From contig JBJXFC010000281.1 in NCBI GenBank assembly GCA_046153915.1, positions 1 through 22,116 on the forward strand: a stretch of DNA of 22,116 bases, in the 5' to 3' direction. Shown here in pieces: positions 1 to 8,706 of this stretch (positions are counted from its first letter, which is position 1; each line of letters starts with the position of its first letter). The notes beneath the pieces are model-generated. The model worked only from the letters and a program-made list of their open reading frames with translations. It did no database searches and was not told the origin of the DNA. Made by a program: the position numbers and the translations under genes. The DNA is from JANNVZ01 sp046153915 (lineage in GTDB: Bacteria > Bacteroidota > Bacteroidia > Flavobacteriales_D > Sanyastnellaceae).

Positions 1-66
<66 letters not shown>

Positions 67-77
67 AAAAGCGGCGG

Positions 78-108
78 CAAATCTAATGGGACGCGGGCTT
101 AATCCCAA
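78..108 (-). promoter_or_regulatory. candidate promoter of tRNA-Ala
   Basis: On the minus strand there is TAGATTTG (78-85), a perfect match to the Bacteroidota -7 box TAnnTTTG. It lies 11 nt before the tRNA 5' end. TTG (106-108) lies 20 nt further upstream, at the expected -33 position. The TTG falls inside the terminal arm of the adjacent hairpin repeat. Motif matching only. Confidence 0.5.
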
Positions 109-279
109 ATTCCGCATTAGAATTCTACTGCAATGCAAAACATCTTCAATAACAAGGACTTGCTCTATTTTGTGATTTGATGTAACTAAGGCTACACCTG
201 CATCAAAAAATATTGCGCGAGCCCTTGTTATTATTGATCTTTTGCATTTAGTCATAAATCCTAATGCCGAATCTAGGTT
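101..279. repeat. 179-bp hairpin (MITE/REP-like) repeat, copy 1
   Basis: This is a long imperfect palindrome. The left end AATCCCAAATTCCGCATTAG (101-120) pairs with the right end CTAATGCCGAATCTAGGTT (261-279), and further pairings continue inward to a centre near 185. It is about 90% identical by eye to 9397-9574 over its whole length, with long blocks the same. It has no open reading frame of useful length. The structure fits a non-autonomous element with terminal inverted repeats or a large extragenic palindrome. I do not recognise the parent family. Confidence 0.8.
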
Positions 280-304
280 AAAATGGTTCACCATTCCTTC
301 GTCA

Positions 305-378
305 TAAAATCTTGCGGGAACGCCTGATTTTATTGCGCTTTTGCGTTTCGTTGCGATTTCTAATGCGGATTCTGGGTT
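305..378. repeat. diverged extra right end of the hairpin-repeat family
   Basis: The stretch ending CTAATGCGGATTCTGGGTT aligns with the right arms of the two full copies, including the inner block CTTTTGCGTTTCGT versus CTTTTGCATTTCGT. No matching left half directly precedes it. Its terminal CTAATGCGG is the exact complement of the copy-1 left end (CCGCATTAG), closer than copy 1's own right end. It is either the relic of a second element or the true outer end of a composite one. Confidence 0.55.
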
Positions 379-383
379 AAAAT

Positions 384-497
384 TTTCTCAAATAGGAACC
401 ACTATTCTCAGAAATTTTGCCTGGTCTGAACTAAAAATTCACTTATAACAATTCAATTCATGAAATCCTAACCAGGCTCTAAAGGAAATACCCGATA
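384..497. other. non-coding stretch without recognisable features
   Basis: This AT-rich sequence lies between the diverged repeat end and the terminator of the gene at 549-4439. I see no open reading frame, RNA fold or clear promoter in it. Confidence 0.5.
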
Positions 498-499
498 AA

Positions 500-532
500 A
501 AAAGGCCCCGGAGAAATTTTCCGGGGCCTTTT
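500..532 (-). terminator. rho-independent terminator of the haloperoxidase-like gene
   Basis: The arms AAAAGGCCCCGGA (500-512) and TCCGGGGCCTTTT (520-532) form a 13-bp perfect stem with a 7-nt loop, 16 bp past the stop codon at 549. Read on the minus strand the hairpin is followed by a T run, as expected for this gene. The symmetry would let it work in both directions. Confidence 0.9.
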
Positions 533-548
533 AACAAATTCGGTACCG

Positions 549-3500
549 TTATTTTACGATCTGTACTTTGAAGGTTGCGTTTCCGCCGTCACTCAAAATA
601 TTCACGAAATACATTCCTGCAGCAAGGTTAGCTGTATCAAAACTGATTTGATTGCCAGCCACATTCGCGTTGGAAGGTGTCGCTACAATCTGACCAGAAG
701 TGTTGATCAACTGGATTATCATTCCTGATGGAATCTGATCCATACTCACAACGAGTTCTTTGCCAGATGTAACAGGATTTGGATAAACCAATACCTGCTG
801 ATCTCCTATTTCATAGATACCAACTCCAAGTTGAATATCGAAGAAATCGGTATATAAAATATTCACCTGATCATTGCCGGCCAGATCATTCAAACCTGCT
901 GCATTAACGTCGATATCCAACAAAGTGAAGTTCACGTTAGCCACATTGTACTTGGCCACGTATGTCATGCTATTTAGCCAATCACTCTCACCAGGGTTAA
1001 AGGTGATTGCACCAGAAGGATTTTCAGATGGGAAAGAAAATGCTGGTGCAGAGTTTTCATCCATGGCTTCGTCAAAAATCGCAACCAGCCAGAATGCTGC
1101 CTGTCCTTCATTCTCATCGGTAATTTCATAGTCATTGGCAGTGAACAATTCCACTTCCGGATTGCGTGTATCAATGGAGAAATAATCAGACGTTTCTGAA
1201 ACCTCCTGGGTATTGTCCAATCTATCTGCAGCTCCTGTGACTTCAATATCAACATTGCTTAATTCAATATTTGCATCCGCTACGTCGAATGAGGCATGAT
1301 AGGTCATCTGATCTGCATCCCACGTGCTTTCGCCATTCAAAGAAATAGTGGAAGAAGGATCTTCTGATGGGAAAGAAATGGTTGGTGTAACAGAAGTATT
1401 CATCAACTCATCGAAGGTAATGTCCAGTGTCCAGCTTCCAACGCCTTCGTTGGCATCAGCGATTAAGGCATCATTGGAAGTTGTGTTCGCAACAAGCGGA
1501 GCACGTGTATCGATGTCCAAATTATCTGCATCCAAAGTTCCTGATTGTGTATTGCCCATCATGTCAGTACCTGAAGCCGAAGCGATGTCGATGTCATATA
1601 GTTCTGCATTCTGATCCAACAGATCAAATACAAAATTGTAGGTCATGTCGTCTGCCCAACCGCTTAGATCGGTGTTTAGAACGAGTCCGGCAGTAAGTGG
1701 ATCTTCAGCAGGGAAGTTGAGTTCTGGAACTACCTGTTGATCCATCGTTTCATCAAACGAAACAGACACTACCAATACGTTGTCCACTGCATCCAATTCA
1801 TTCAATGCATTGTCATCCAATGAAACGGTTGCAGTTGGTTCGTTTGTGTCAATGTCAAATACGTTTACCTGATCATTGTTTACCTGAAGGTTGCCAACTG
1901 CATCCGTGGCAGAAATAACAGAAACGGATACATCAGAAAACTGATCATCGTTATCGATCAGATCAAACACCGCCATGTAGTTCATGTTGTCCATCCACAT
2001 GCTTGAAGTTTCGTTCAAAATAAATGAAAGGTTCAATGACGCTTCACTAAAATCAAATGAAGGTGTCGTATTTACATCCATGGCTTCGTCGAAAGTGACG
2101 TTGAAAGTCATTTGATCAGCGCCCACGTTACTTTGATTAAGTGAAGATGCTGAAGCTACAAACTCTTCCACCAATGGATTGCGCGTATCAACCATAACAG
2201 GCTGACTTGATGCAGGAATAACAACATTGCCATTGAGATCACGCGCTTCACTCACATGCCAGCGCACATTTGAAAGTGTTTCTTCGTTGTCGGCAATGGT
2301 GTAAGTAAGAACGTACGTTGATTCGCTAATCCACTCACCTGTTGAGGTTCCGAGAGTAGCACCTGGATCGTCGTTGCTATAAGCTACAACTGGAATAAAT
2401 GCAGGATCCATTACTTTGGTAAACTCGATAGTTACCGTAAACGTTTGGTTATTGTCAATATCAGTTATCAGCACATCACTTGGTGTAACACCTGCCACGT
2501 GAGGATAACCATTTTCTATAAAATCACTCGCTTTATTGAAGGCTTCTGGTCCTACAACAGAACCAACCATGCGACCTGGAATATCATCCTGCGGTGGGTG
2601 AAGTCCGCCAAAAATGCGCGAAAGGCTGCATTGATCTGAAGCATCGCGGTATTTGGCCCATTGCAATTTTACTTCAACGGATGGTCCTGCATCTGCCAAC
2701 AAATAGGCATTTGGTTGAGCAACAAACTCTCCCATTCCTCCAGGGAAATACTCGTCACCTGTAATAAGTGTGAGAATTTCGGCAGCTGTGCGACTGTAGG
2801 TTGAGTGACCAGAATAATATCCGGCAAATGGAGGTGTTACAAATGTGTGACGTTGATAGGTCCACCAGTTTTCACCAAGTATCCATTGCACACCATTTTG
2901 ACCTGTAGCTGGTTCCGGCCCAGACCAGGTATACAATTTGATTTTACCCACGTTTTCATCATTGTCTCCTGCCAATGGATCGCCTGTTTCTACCAATTCT
3001 ACGAAACCTGGCAACAATGGAATGCCCGCAGGATGATAATTTGGCAACTGAGAATCGGTTGATTGGCCGAAGTCACACATCGCACGGATTGCCATGATTG
3101 GACGAGTATAGTCGTAATACCCCTTGGCACCCCAGCAAGCGATGGCGGCATCGAGAATACCTCCACCCAGTGTGAAATAACAACGAACGTCCCACTCGAG
3201 ATCGTCAATTAGTTCTCCCTGACCTTCCCAAAGGTTTTGATGATCGGGATGGTCATTCACCTCGTTGATTAATTTGAACCAGTGACCCGGAGGTGTTTCC
3301 GATTGTGGACCATCTGCCCAATATTCTGAAAGAACGCGGGTATAATCACCACGCGGCACTATTTGTTCGGGATAAGGCATGCCGGTAGCCGGGTTGATAT
3401 CATAGCCTTCACCTGTATCACCTCCATTGAACATATCATAAAAGCTTGGATATTCTGCAACGCTTTGGGGATATGTCAATACATTTCCAATTGAATTAGG

Positions 3501-4439
3501 TGAAATATCGATCATCACGCCATCTTCGGTGGTATGCATCGAATGCCAAACACTGTTGAGCACATAGCCCCATTTGTATGGATCTTCCAGACCTGTCTGA
3601 ACATTGACGTCGAGAAGTGGTGGTGGTCCGGGATCATGATAAACCAACCAATCGTGACCATCGCGCTGATGAATAGTGAGATCAGTTTCGGTCATACAAA
3701 ATGGATTCACATTGCCAAACTCATGAGTCAAAGCTGGTGCACTGCAGGGAATTATGACACACGTATCCGGAAATGCCTGATCACATTGAAGATTAAGACA
3801 AAGCGTTTGCCAGCGATTTGGATCATAACAATTCGGATTACCCGGAAGTTGTGGTTGCAATTGACCATTTACCGGTTGATAGTATTGATTGGCATAATTG
3901 TTACCCATGTTGGAACCATCCTGCAACGCATACAACTGCATTTGAGCAGCAATGTAATTGCCCAATTTTGCGGGATCGCCATCTGAATAATCGGTAGATG
4001 TTATTGCGGGATCGTACTCCAGCGAAGTCATCAGTGTGTTGATATACCCCTGCACGGTGGCAAGGTTTCCGGCGGGTACACCAGCGTATCGTGTTAGCAG
4101 GAAACGGTACATCGCATAACTGATGCACTCTTCCTGGGCTGCTTGTACATCCTCAGGAATGGCAATACCATCGAAAGGAACGGTAAAACCACCCCATGTA
4201 TTACCAAGAAGGAAAGGCTGAGAATTGTCATCATAAACAGCCCATGCATCCCACATAACAATGCCGGCATGACACAATCTGTGAGCCTGGACGGTAGGCC
4301 TTGCGCCATCCTTTCGGATGCAGTTCAACATAACTTCATCCCATTGTCGGGCTACAGATTGTTGCGACCATGAAAGGGTAATCCCTCCAAGAAAGGCCCA
4401 AACAAGCAGCATGGATTTCTTAAAAGTAAAATTCACCAT
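549..4439 (-). CDS. secreted vanadium-dependent haloperoxidase/PAP2-like protein with Ig-like repeats and T9SS sorting domain
   Basis: The 1296-aa precursor starts with a signal peptide (about 1-25, cleavage near SWS|QQ). The enzyme domain (about 28-650) carries the full vanadate/phosphate pocket of the vanadium haloperoxidase/PAP2 superfamily: K439-x6-R446-P, S543-G544-H545, and R608-x5-H614, with the same K-R and R-H spacings as chloroperoxidase. Five Ig-like repeats of about 105-115 aa follow (about 653-1203). Each has an F-[DT]-[EK]-x-M motif, and most end in DTRNP-like linkers. The last 80 residues (VYPNP near 1218, then a beta-rich end) are a type A T9SS C-terminal sorting domain. The protein is therefore predicted to be exported through the outer membrane and surface-attached or released. 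Family knowledge allows haloperoxidase or acid phosphatase activity; the sequence does not decide which. The Cys-containing segment 204-248 may hold disulfides. No ribosome-binding site is seen. Confidence 0.88.
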   Translation of the reverse strand: MVNFTFKKSMLLVWAFLGGITLSWSQQSVARQWDEVMLNCIRKDGARPTVQAHRLCHAGIVMWDAWAVYDDNSQPFLLGNTWGGFTVPFDGIAIPEDVQAAQEECISYAMYRFLLTRYAGVPAGNLATVQGYINTLMTSLEYDPAITSTDYSDGDPAKLGNYIAAQMQLYALQDGSNMGNNYANQYYQPVNGQLQPQLPGNPNCYDPNRWQTLCLNLQCDQAFPDTCVIIPCSAPALTHEFGNVNPFCMTETDLTIHQRDGHDWLVYHDPGPPPLLDVNVQTGLEDPYKWGYVLNSVWHSMHTTEDGVMIDISPNSIGNVLTYPQSVAEYPSFYDMFNGGDTGEGYDINPATGMPYPEQIVPRGDYTRVLSEYWADGPQSETPPGHWFKLINEVNDHPDHQNLWEGQGELIDDLEWDVRCYFTLGGGILDAAIACWGAKGYYDYTRPIMAIRAMCDFGQSTDSQLPNYHPAGIPLLPGFVELVETGDPLAGDNDENVGKIKLYTWSGPEPATGQNGVQWILGENWWTYQRHTFVTPPFAGYYSGHSTYSRTAAEILTLITGDEYFPGGMGEFVAQPNAYLLADAGPSVEVKLQWAKYRDASDQCSLSRIFGGLHPPQDDIPGRMVGSVVGPEAFNKASDFIENGYPHVAGVTPSDVLITDIDNNQTFTVTIEFTKVMDPAFIPVVAYSNDDPGATLGTSTGEWISESTYVLTYTIADNEETLSNVRWHVSEARDLNGNVVIPASSQPVMVDTRNPLVEEFVASASSLNQSNVGADQMTFNVTFDEAMDVNTTPSFDFSEASLNLSFILNETSSMWMDNMNYMAVFDLIDNDDQFSDVSVSVISATDAVGNLQVNNDQVNVFDIDTNEPTATVSLDDNALNELDAVDNVLVVSVSFDETMDQQVVPELNFPAEDPLTAGLVLNTDLSGWADDMTYNFVFDLLDQNAELYDIDIASASGTDMMGNTQSGTLDADNLDIDTRAPLVANTTSNDALIADANEGVGSWTLDITFDELMNTSVTPTISFPSEDPSSTISLNGESTWDADQMTYHASFDVADANIELSNVDIEVTGAADRLDNTQEVSETSDYFSIDTRNPEVELFTANDYEITDENEGQAAFWLVAIFDEAMDENSAPAFSFPSENPSGAITFNPGESDWLNSMTYVAKYNVANVNFTLLDIDVNAAGLNDLAGNDQVNILYTDFFDIQLGVGIYEIGDQQVLVYPNPVTSGKELVVSMDQIPSGMIIQLINTSGQIVATPSNANVAGNQISFDTANLAAGMYFVNILSDGGNATFKVQIVK

Positions 4440-4493
4440 AGTTAAATGTGTTTAATTGGTTATTGGTTGGTAGTTGTGTGATTATTGGAATGT

Positions 4494-4501
4494 CAAAGCT
4501 A
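4494..4501 (-). promoter_or_regulatory. candidate -7 box for the haloperoxidase-like gene
   Basis: On the minus strand TAGCTTTG matches TAnnTTTG perfectly, 54 nt upstream of the ATG at 4439. No good TTG lies at the -33 distance; a T-rich tract takes its place. It suggests that this gene has its own promoter although the upstream gene points the same way. Confidence 0.35.
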
Positions 4502-4567
4502 TACAAAAAACAAAAAAATTGCGCATTTGCCGGTTATTTAACAAATTTGATCGGGACAATTGACCGA

Positions 4568-7546
4568 TTAATCCTTTACAAAGCGCATGGTCTGTATTTC
4601 ATCTCCATCTGAAACGGTAAGTACATAAGTTCCTGCCGACAAACTTGAAATTTCGATTCTGTTGATTCGGTAAACTGAAAGGACTACTTTACCTGTGACA
4701 TCAGTCACACGAATTTCACTGGCAATGCGTCCATTGGCCGAATTCAGGTAAAGAAAATCTGTTGCAGGCACCGGGTAAAGCTGCCAATTGCCTGCACTGT
4801 TATTTTCAGCAACACCATTGAAGCCAATCGTTACGTCCAGAATAAACTCGCAACCCGCCGCATCCAATATGTAACACGAATAATCTCCCTGTTCTAAATC
4901 CTGGGCCAGACTATCGGTGTCGTTGTTTGTCCACCAATAGGTATATGGAGGAGTTCCTCCGCCAGGCGTAACGCTCGCCCAACCATTGCCCAGGTCACTT
5001 GCTTCTTCAGTAATCAGATTGGGTTCAAAATCATCCGGATCGGTAATTGTAAATTGCTCCGAGGTCTGGCAACTATTCTCATCAACAGCTTCGACGGTAT
5101 AAGTACCAGCAGGCAATGCATCGGCATTTAATCCATTCCAGTCGACGCTTGTATTGCCTGTTCCTCCAACAACCGATGCAGCGACAGTGCCATCGTTGCC
5201 TCCGGGGCATGTAACATTGGATGTGGTGAAATTGATGCTCAAAAGTGCAGGCTCGTTGATGGAATAATTGATGACCTTTTGACAATCGGTGTCATCATAA
5301 ATAATGGCCGTGAAATCTCCTGGCGGCACATTTTCAGGATCAACTCCTTGCCAATCGATGTTATAAGGCCCAACTCCACCAGAAGGCACAATCACAATCA
5401 TTCCATTGTCCAGTCCAAAACATGTTACATCATCTGTTTCAACATTAGCGGTGATCGCCGGTGGCTCTGTGATTTCAATATTCAGTTCCAAATCGCATCC
5501 AAGTTGATCCGTAACGGTAATCGAATAGTCGTCTGCCGCTAATTGAAGTGGATCAATGCCGTTCCAGTCGATTGTCAAATTCCCAGTTCCCCCTGAAGGT
5601 TCAATTGAGATTGTGCCATCTGAAGCATCATGACAAGAGACTGGTGTAGACGAAATTGCTGCTTCTATGGCCTGCGGTGCAATCAACGAAACAGTCTGCG
5701 AGCTTTCGCAGTTAGCAATGCTCATGATCGTAAATGAATATTCACCTTCGGATAAACCCGTTCGTGTGAAATCGGTACTGAGATCATCCCAGACAATAAC
5801 ATCATCACTTCCTTCATGCATGATATCAATTACTCCATCTTCAGAATACCAGCAATCGAGTTCTGTTGTGATAATCTCGTAGACAGGCGTATCCTGTTGA
5901 ATAACCAATAGTTCGTCAGTGAATTGAAATCCATTTTCGTCCATTACAACGACCGTGTAAAGGCCCGCCGAATCAACCGCAATGCTTTGGCTAGTCTCGC
6001 CGGTACTCCAGAGATAGGATGCATAATCATCTACGGATATTGAAATTGTTTCGGCTCCACACAAAACGCCATCATTGTTTGCTATCAATCCAATATTGGT
6101 ATTGGCTCCTTCAACAAGATGCAACCACGAAGATGCCGGAATATCGTAAAGCTTCTCTACAAGACCACGCGGCCACGTTATTATCAGACTATCGATGCTT
6201 TCATATTGGCCCATTGCCAGAATTTCGTGCTGTGAATCCTGTGCAATAAAATCTTCTCCACAAGCGGTATACTTCAGATAACGATTGCCGCCCACGTAGT
6301 ATTGAATATATGTTCCAACGGCATCTCGATTACTCCATACACCTTGCAATGAAAGCTTGGCCCAATTGTTTGTTCCTCCATTGTTCTTCATAATCTGAAA
6401 ACAACTATCGCCCTGTGCAGATATGACCAAATCATAATAACCATCGTTATTAAAATCACCCTTCCCCGATGCAAATGTTTGGGCAAAAACAGTGCTGAAT
6501 TCAGGGAATTGCGGATCTGTGAAAGTACCATCACCGTTGTTGATGTAAAAATAATCCTGATTTTGAAACGTGGTTGTTGTGGCCACATACAAATCTTCAA
6601 GGAGGTTGTTGTCGTAGTCGATCCATTTGGCACCCCAGCACCAGGTATTAACTGTGACGCCCGCCTGAGCAGCCATTTCGGAGTACACCATAGACCCATT
6701 GTTTACGAAAAAGGCATTCCCGGGCGCAGTATTGGTTACGTAGACATCCCAATCTCCATCGTTGTCAAAATCCGAAATACTATTGCTCATGCTTTGAAGG
6801 TCTATGCCTTTCAGGCCACTGAAAGTTGTCATATCGGTAAATGTTCCGTCTCCATCGTTGATATAAAGGTCGTTGCCCTGACTCAAGTCGTTGATAACAT
6901 ACAAATCCGGCCAGCCATCAAAATTGAAGTCGTGCCAAACACCTTCGAATGATGCTTTGAGACCATTCGAAACACCTGCCTGAGGAGCTACGTTGGTGAA
7001 TGTGCCATCACCATTGTTGTGCAAAAGGTAATTGTAAATACCGTTGAAGTAATTGTAGGTAGAAAGGTAAACATCTAAAAATCCATCGCGGTCATAATCT
7101 CCCCAGTTTGCGCCGTAGATGTGCACCCCAAGTGGATCCGGAATATTCAAATTCGCTGTTACATCTGTAAAAACCATGTTGCCGTCATTGCGATAAAGCC
7201 TGGTGCCACTTGACCTTTTCGTCCAGATAAAATCTGAATCGCCATCGTTGTCATAATCCACCCAAACTGGTGACTTGGCATCGGAACTGGGTTCACAAAG
7301 TGTGAAGCGTTGAAATCCATTTCCTTCCAGATTGCGATAAAGAACAAGCGAATCGCTAAGACTTGAAAATGTAAAATCATCCCAGCCGTCGTGGTCGTAA
7401 TCATAGAAACTAAGTCCAACGCCCAGAGCCGAAGCACCGAAATTGAACATGAGCACATTTTCTTCAACCGCAACATTGGTAAAGGCCTGGCTATTTCCCT
7501 TTACTAGTAAACCGATAAGCAGAACAATTAAGACAAGTTTTTTCAT
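4568..7546 (-). CDS. secreted FG-GAP/VCBS repeat protein with ASPIC-UnbV domain, SprB-type repeats and T9SS sorting domain
   Basis: I place the start at the ATG ending at 7546 rather than 18 nt earlier, because it gives a clean signal peptide (MKKLVLIVLLIGLLVKGNSQ) and a 992-aa precursor. Residues about 25-390 form FG-GAP/VCBS beta-propeller repeats with calcium-type DxDxDGxxD loops near 49, 97, 150, 206, 259 and 364, and a degenerate one near 310. Residues about 396-480 (NRDAVGT..., then IITWPRG) match the ASPIC/UnbV domain that follows such propellers. An Ig-like segment and four or five SprB-type repeats follow (about 557-906; pattern C-x-DG-x-GG-x-Y-x-D-x-C). The final 75 residues are a type A T9SS sorting domain (YPVPATD near 924). 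It is probably a surface or released adhesin-like protein. No enzyme activity is apparent. It lies 128 bp upstream of the haloperoxidase-like gene on the same strand. Confidence 0.88.
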   Translation of the reverse strand: MKKLVLIVLLIGLLVKGNSQAFTNVAVEENVLMFNFGASALGVGLSFYDYDHDGWDDFTFSSLSDSLVLYRNLEGNGFQRFTLCEPSSDAKSPVWVDYDNDGDSDFIWTKRSSGTRLYRNDGNMVFTDVTANLNIPDPLGVHIYGANWGDYDRDGFLDVYLSTYNYFNGIYNYLLHNNGDGTFTNVAPQAGVSNGLKASFEGVWHDFNFDGWPDLYVINDLSQGNDLYINDGDGTFTDMTTFSGLKGIDLQSMSNSISDFDNDGDWDVYVTNTAPGNAFFVNNGSMVYSEMAAQAGVTVNTWCWGAKWIDYDNNLLEDLYVATTTTFQNQDYFYINNGDGTFTDPQFPEFSTVFAQTFASGKGDFNNDGYYDLVISAQGDSCFQIMKNNGGTNNWAKLSLQGVWSNRDAVGTYIQYYVGGNRYLKYTACGEDFIAQDSQHEILAMGQYESIDSLIITWPRGLVEKLYDIPASSWLHLVEGANTNIGLIANNDGVLCGAETISISVDDYASYLWSTGETSQSIAVDSAGLYTVVVMDENGFQFTDELLVIQQDTPVYEIITTELDCWYSEDGVIDIMHEGSDDVIVWDDLSTDFTRTGLSEGEYSFTIMSIANCESSQTVSLIAPQAIEAAISSTPVSCHDASDGTISIEPSGGTGNLTIDWNGIDPLQLAADDYSITVTDQLGCDLELNIEITEPPAITANVETDDVTCFGLDNGMIVIVPSGGVGPYNIDWQGVDPENVPPGDFTAIIYDDTDCQKVINYSINEPALLSINFTTSNVTCPGGNDGTVAASVVGGTGNTSVDWNGLNADALPAGTYTVEAVDENSCQTSEQFTITDPDDFEPNLITEEASDLGNGWASVTPGGGTPPYTYWWTNNDTDSLAQDLEQGDYSCYILDAAGCEFILDVTIGFNGVAENNSAGNWQLYPVPATDFLYLNSANGRIASEIRVTDVTGKVVLSVYRINRIEISSLSAGTYVLTVSDGDEIQTMRFVKD

Positions 7547-7582
7547 GTTTGAAATGATAATCACAAGCGAATAAATACAGAC

Positions 7583-7590
7583 GAAAGATA
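7583..7590 (-). promoter_or_regulatory. weak candidate -7 box for the FG-GAP gene
   Basis: On the minus strand TATCTTTC differs from TAnnTTTG at the last base and lies 36 nt upstream of the chosen ATG. A perfect TAAATTTG also occurs at 7661-7668, overlapping the stop codon of the preceding gene. Either could serve; neither has a clear -33 partner. Confidence 0.25.
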
Positions 7591-7665
7591 CAAAACCCCA
7601 ACTTACGAGAAAAACTGAGCAAAGGTTTGACTGATCAGGTGTTTTGAATTATTCGGCTAGCAAAT

Positions 7666-8025
7666 TTACTCCATTTCGCCTGATTTCCTTCCCATTAAGC
7701 GTAGCACGAACTGCCAGGAATAATGAGCTGTAAGAATGACAATTCCTGAAAAAAACAACATTTTGGCCGGAAAACGCGTAGTGTCGTTGTAGTAAAACTC
7801 ACCAATCATCCAAATCGAATTGGCCGAAATCCAGCAGATTACGGCCAGATTGTGGGCCAACTCAGTCATTGAATTGCGTAATTTCCAGGTAATCCAAACT
7901 GCCATCAGCCATGTTGGTATGATCATTATCACCCCCAGCGTATTGAAACCACTCACCCATGAGGCGTCTTTTATCAGCCAGAATAGAATGTGCAGGTTTT
8001 CGAATTTCCTCAATTTAGAGATCAT
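7666..8025 (-). CDS. conserved small membrane protein of unknown function
   Basis: The 119-aa protein has four likely membrane helices (about 11-27, 28-47, 57-77 and 86-109) and no signal peptide. Charged residues gather at the N-terminus (KLRKFEN) and C-terminus (MGRKSGEME). Distinct pieces include FENLHILFWLIKD and ISANSIWMIGEF. The pattern resembles a small hypothetical integral membrane family I recall from Bacteroidota, but I cannot name it or give it a role. It starts 4 bp after the stop of the amber-interrupted AlbA_2 gene, so the two are probably co-transcribed. If the upstream amber codon causes polarity, expression of this gene may also fall. Confidence 0.7.
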   Translation of the reverse strand: MISKLRKFENLHILFWLIKDASWVSGFNTLGVIMIIPTWLMAVWITWKLRNSMTELAHNLAVICWISANSIWMIGEFYYNDTTRFPAKMLFFSGIVILTAHYSWQFVLRLMGRKSGEME

Positions 8026-8029
8026 GGCA

Positions 8030-8653
8030 TTATTTCAATTTAAATCTGGACTGGTCCTGAGCGAATTCCATTTGTATGAGATCCCAACGAATAAAACGTG
8101 CCAGTAACTTGACCATGATATTTCGCGGGATTTGTGTCATGCGAACCAACTGACTCAGAGAAAGTGAATCATTTGTTTGCAAAACATTGAATATCCGTTT
8201 CTCCTTTTCGGTGTGGAAATATTTCTGTGGCCGTTCTGTTTCCTCGCCTCTCCACACCTCAAGTAAAACCGCATTGGCCGGTAAATTCTGATCATCCTTG
8301 CGAATAAAGGCCTTGAAATTACCTTCCTGATCAATCATAAAATGAGGCTTTTGGGGCGATGGGGGAACCACAATTTCGAGCACATACCTGTTGTCACTTT
8401 TCCAAAGCTGAGAAGAAAATTCTACACGCGGCCTGCAATACACCTCTGCGGCGGCCTATACCATGTGTATTTCTTCATCGGGTTTTACTCCGGCAATAGA
8501 ACCATTGTCGCGCACTCCAATGAGCAAAGTGCCTCCATCCGTATTGGCGAAAGCACTCAGCGAAATGGCAATTTTTCGGGAGTCGTTGACGGCGTATTTA
8601 AAATCAAGCCGCTGGTGTTCTCCTTCGGCTATTTTATTTTCGATGTAAGGCAC
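8030..8653 (-). pseudogene. AlbA_2 (Schlafen-type) putative DNA-binding protein with C-terminal winged helix, interrupted by an in-frame amber codon
   Basis: Read in a single frame from a GTG at 8653, the region gives 207 residues plus one internal TAG (codon 66, 8456-8458). Before the stop lies an AlbA_2 core: HQRLDFK, KIAISLSAFANTDGGTLLIG, VRDNGSIAGV and PDEEIHMV. After it the same frame continues with AAAEVYCRPRVEF, KPHFMIDQEGNFKAFIRKDDQNLPAN and a C-terminal winged-helix-like segment (about 140-200, LSLSQLVRMTQIPRNIMVKL). The two halves read as one family domain with no missing or extra bases. The defect is therefore a nonsense substitution, for example GAG or CAG to TAG, not a frameshift. 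The downstream half could restart at the GTG ending at 8443. No ATG start exists upstream in frame before a stop. It could also be a sequencing error. Confidence 0.75.
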
Positions 8654-8706
8654 GGCGCAAAGTAATTCATCATCCTTTTGTTTTCATCAACCATAAAACG
8701 AGATTT

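Noticed and set aside
101..279. Hairpin repeat as a CRISPR unit or complete insertion sequence
   Set aside because: There are no regular spacers and no transposase frame inside or beside either copy.
8030..8653. Frameshift as the cause of the split AlbA_2 gene
   Set aside because: The two halves are in the same frame and the intervening codons read sensibly on either side of the single TAG.
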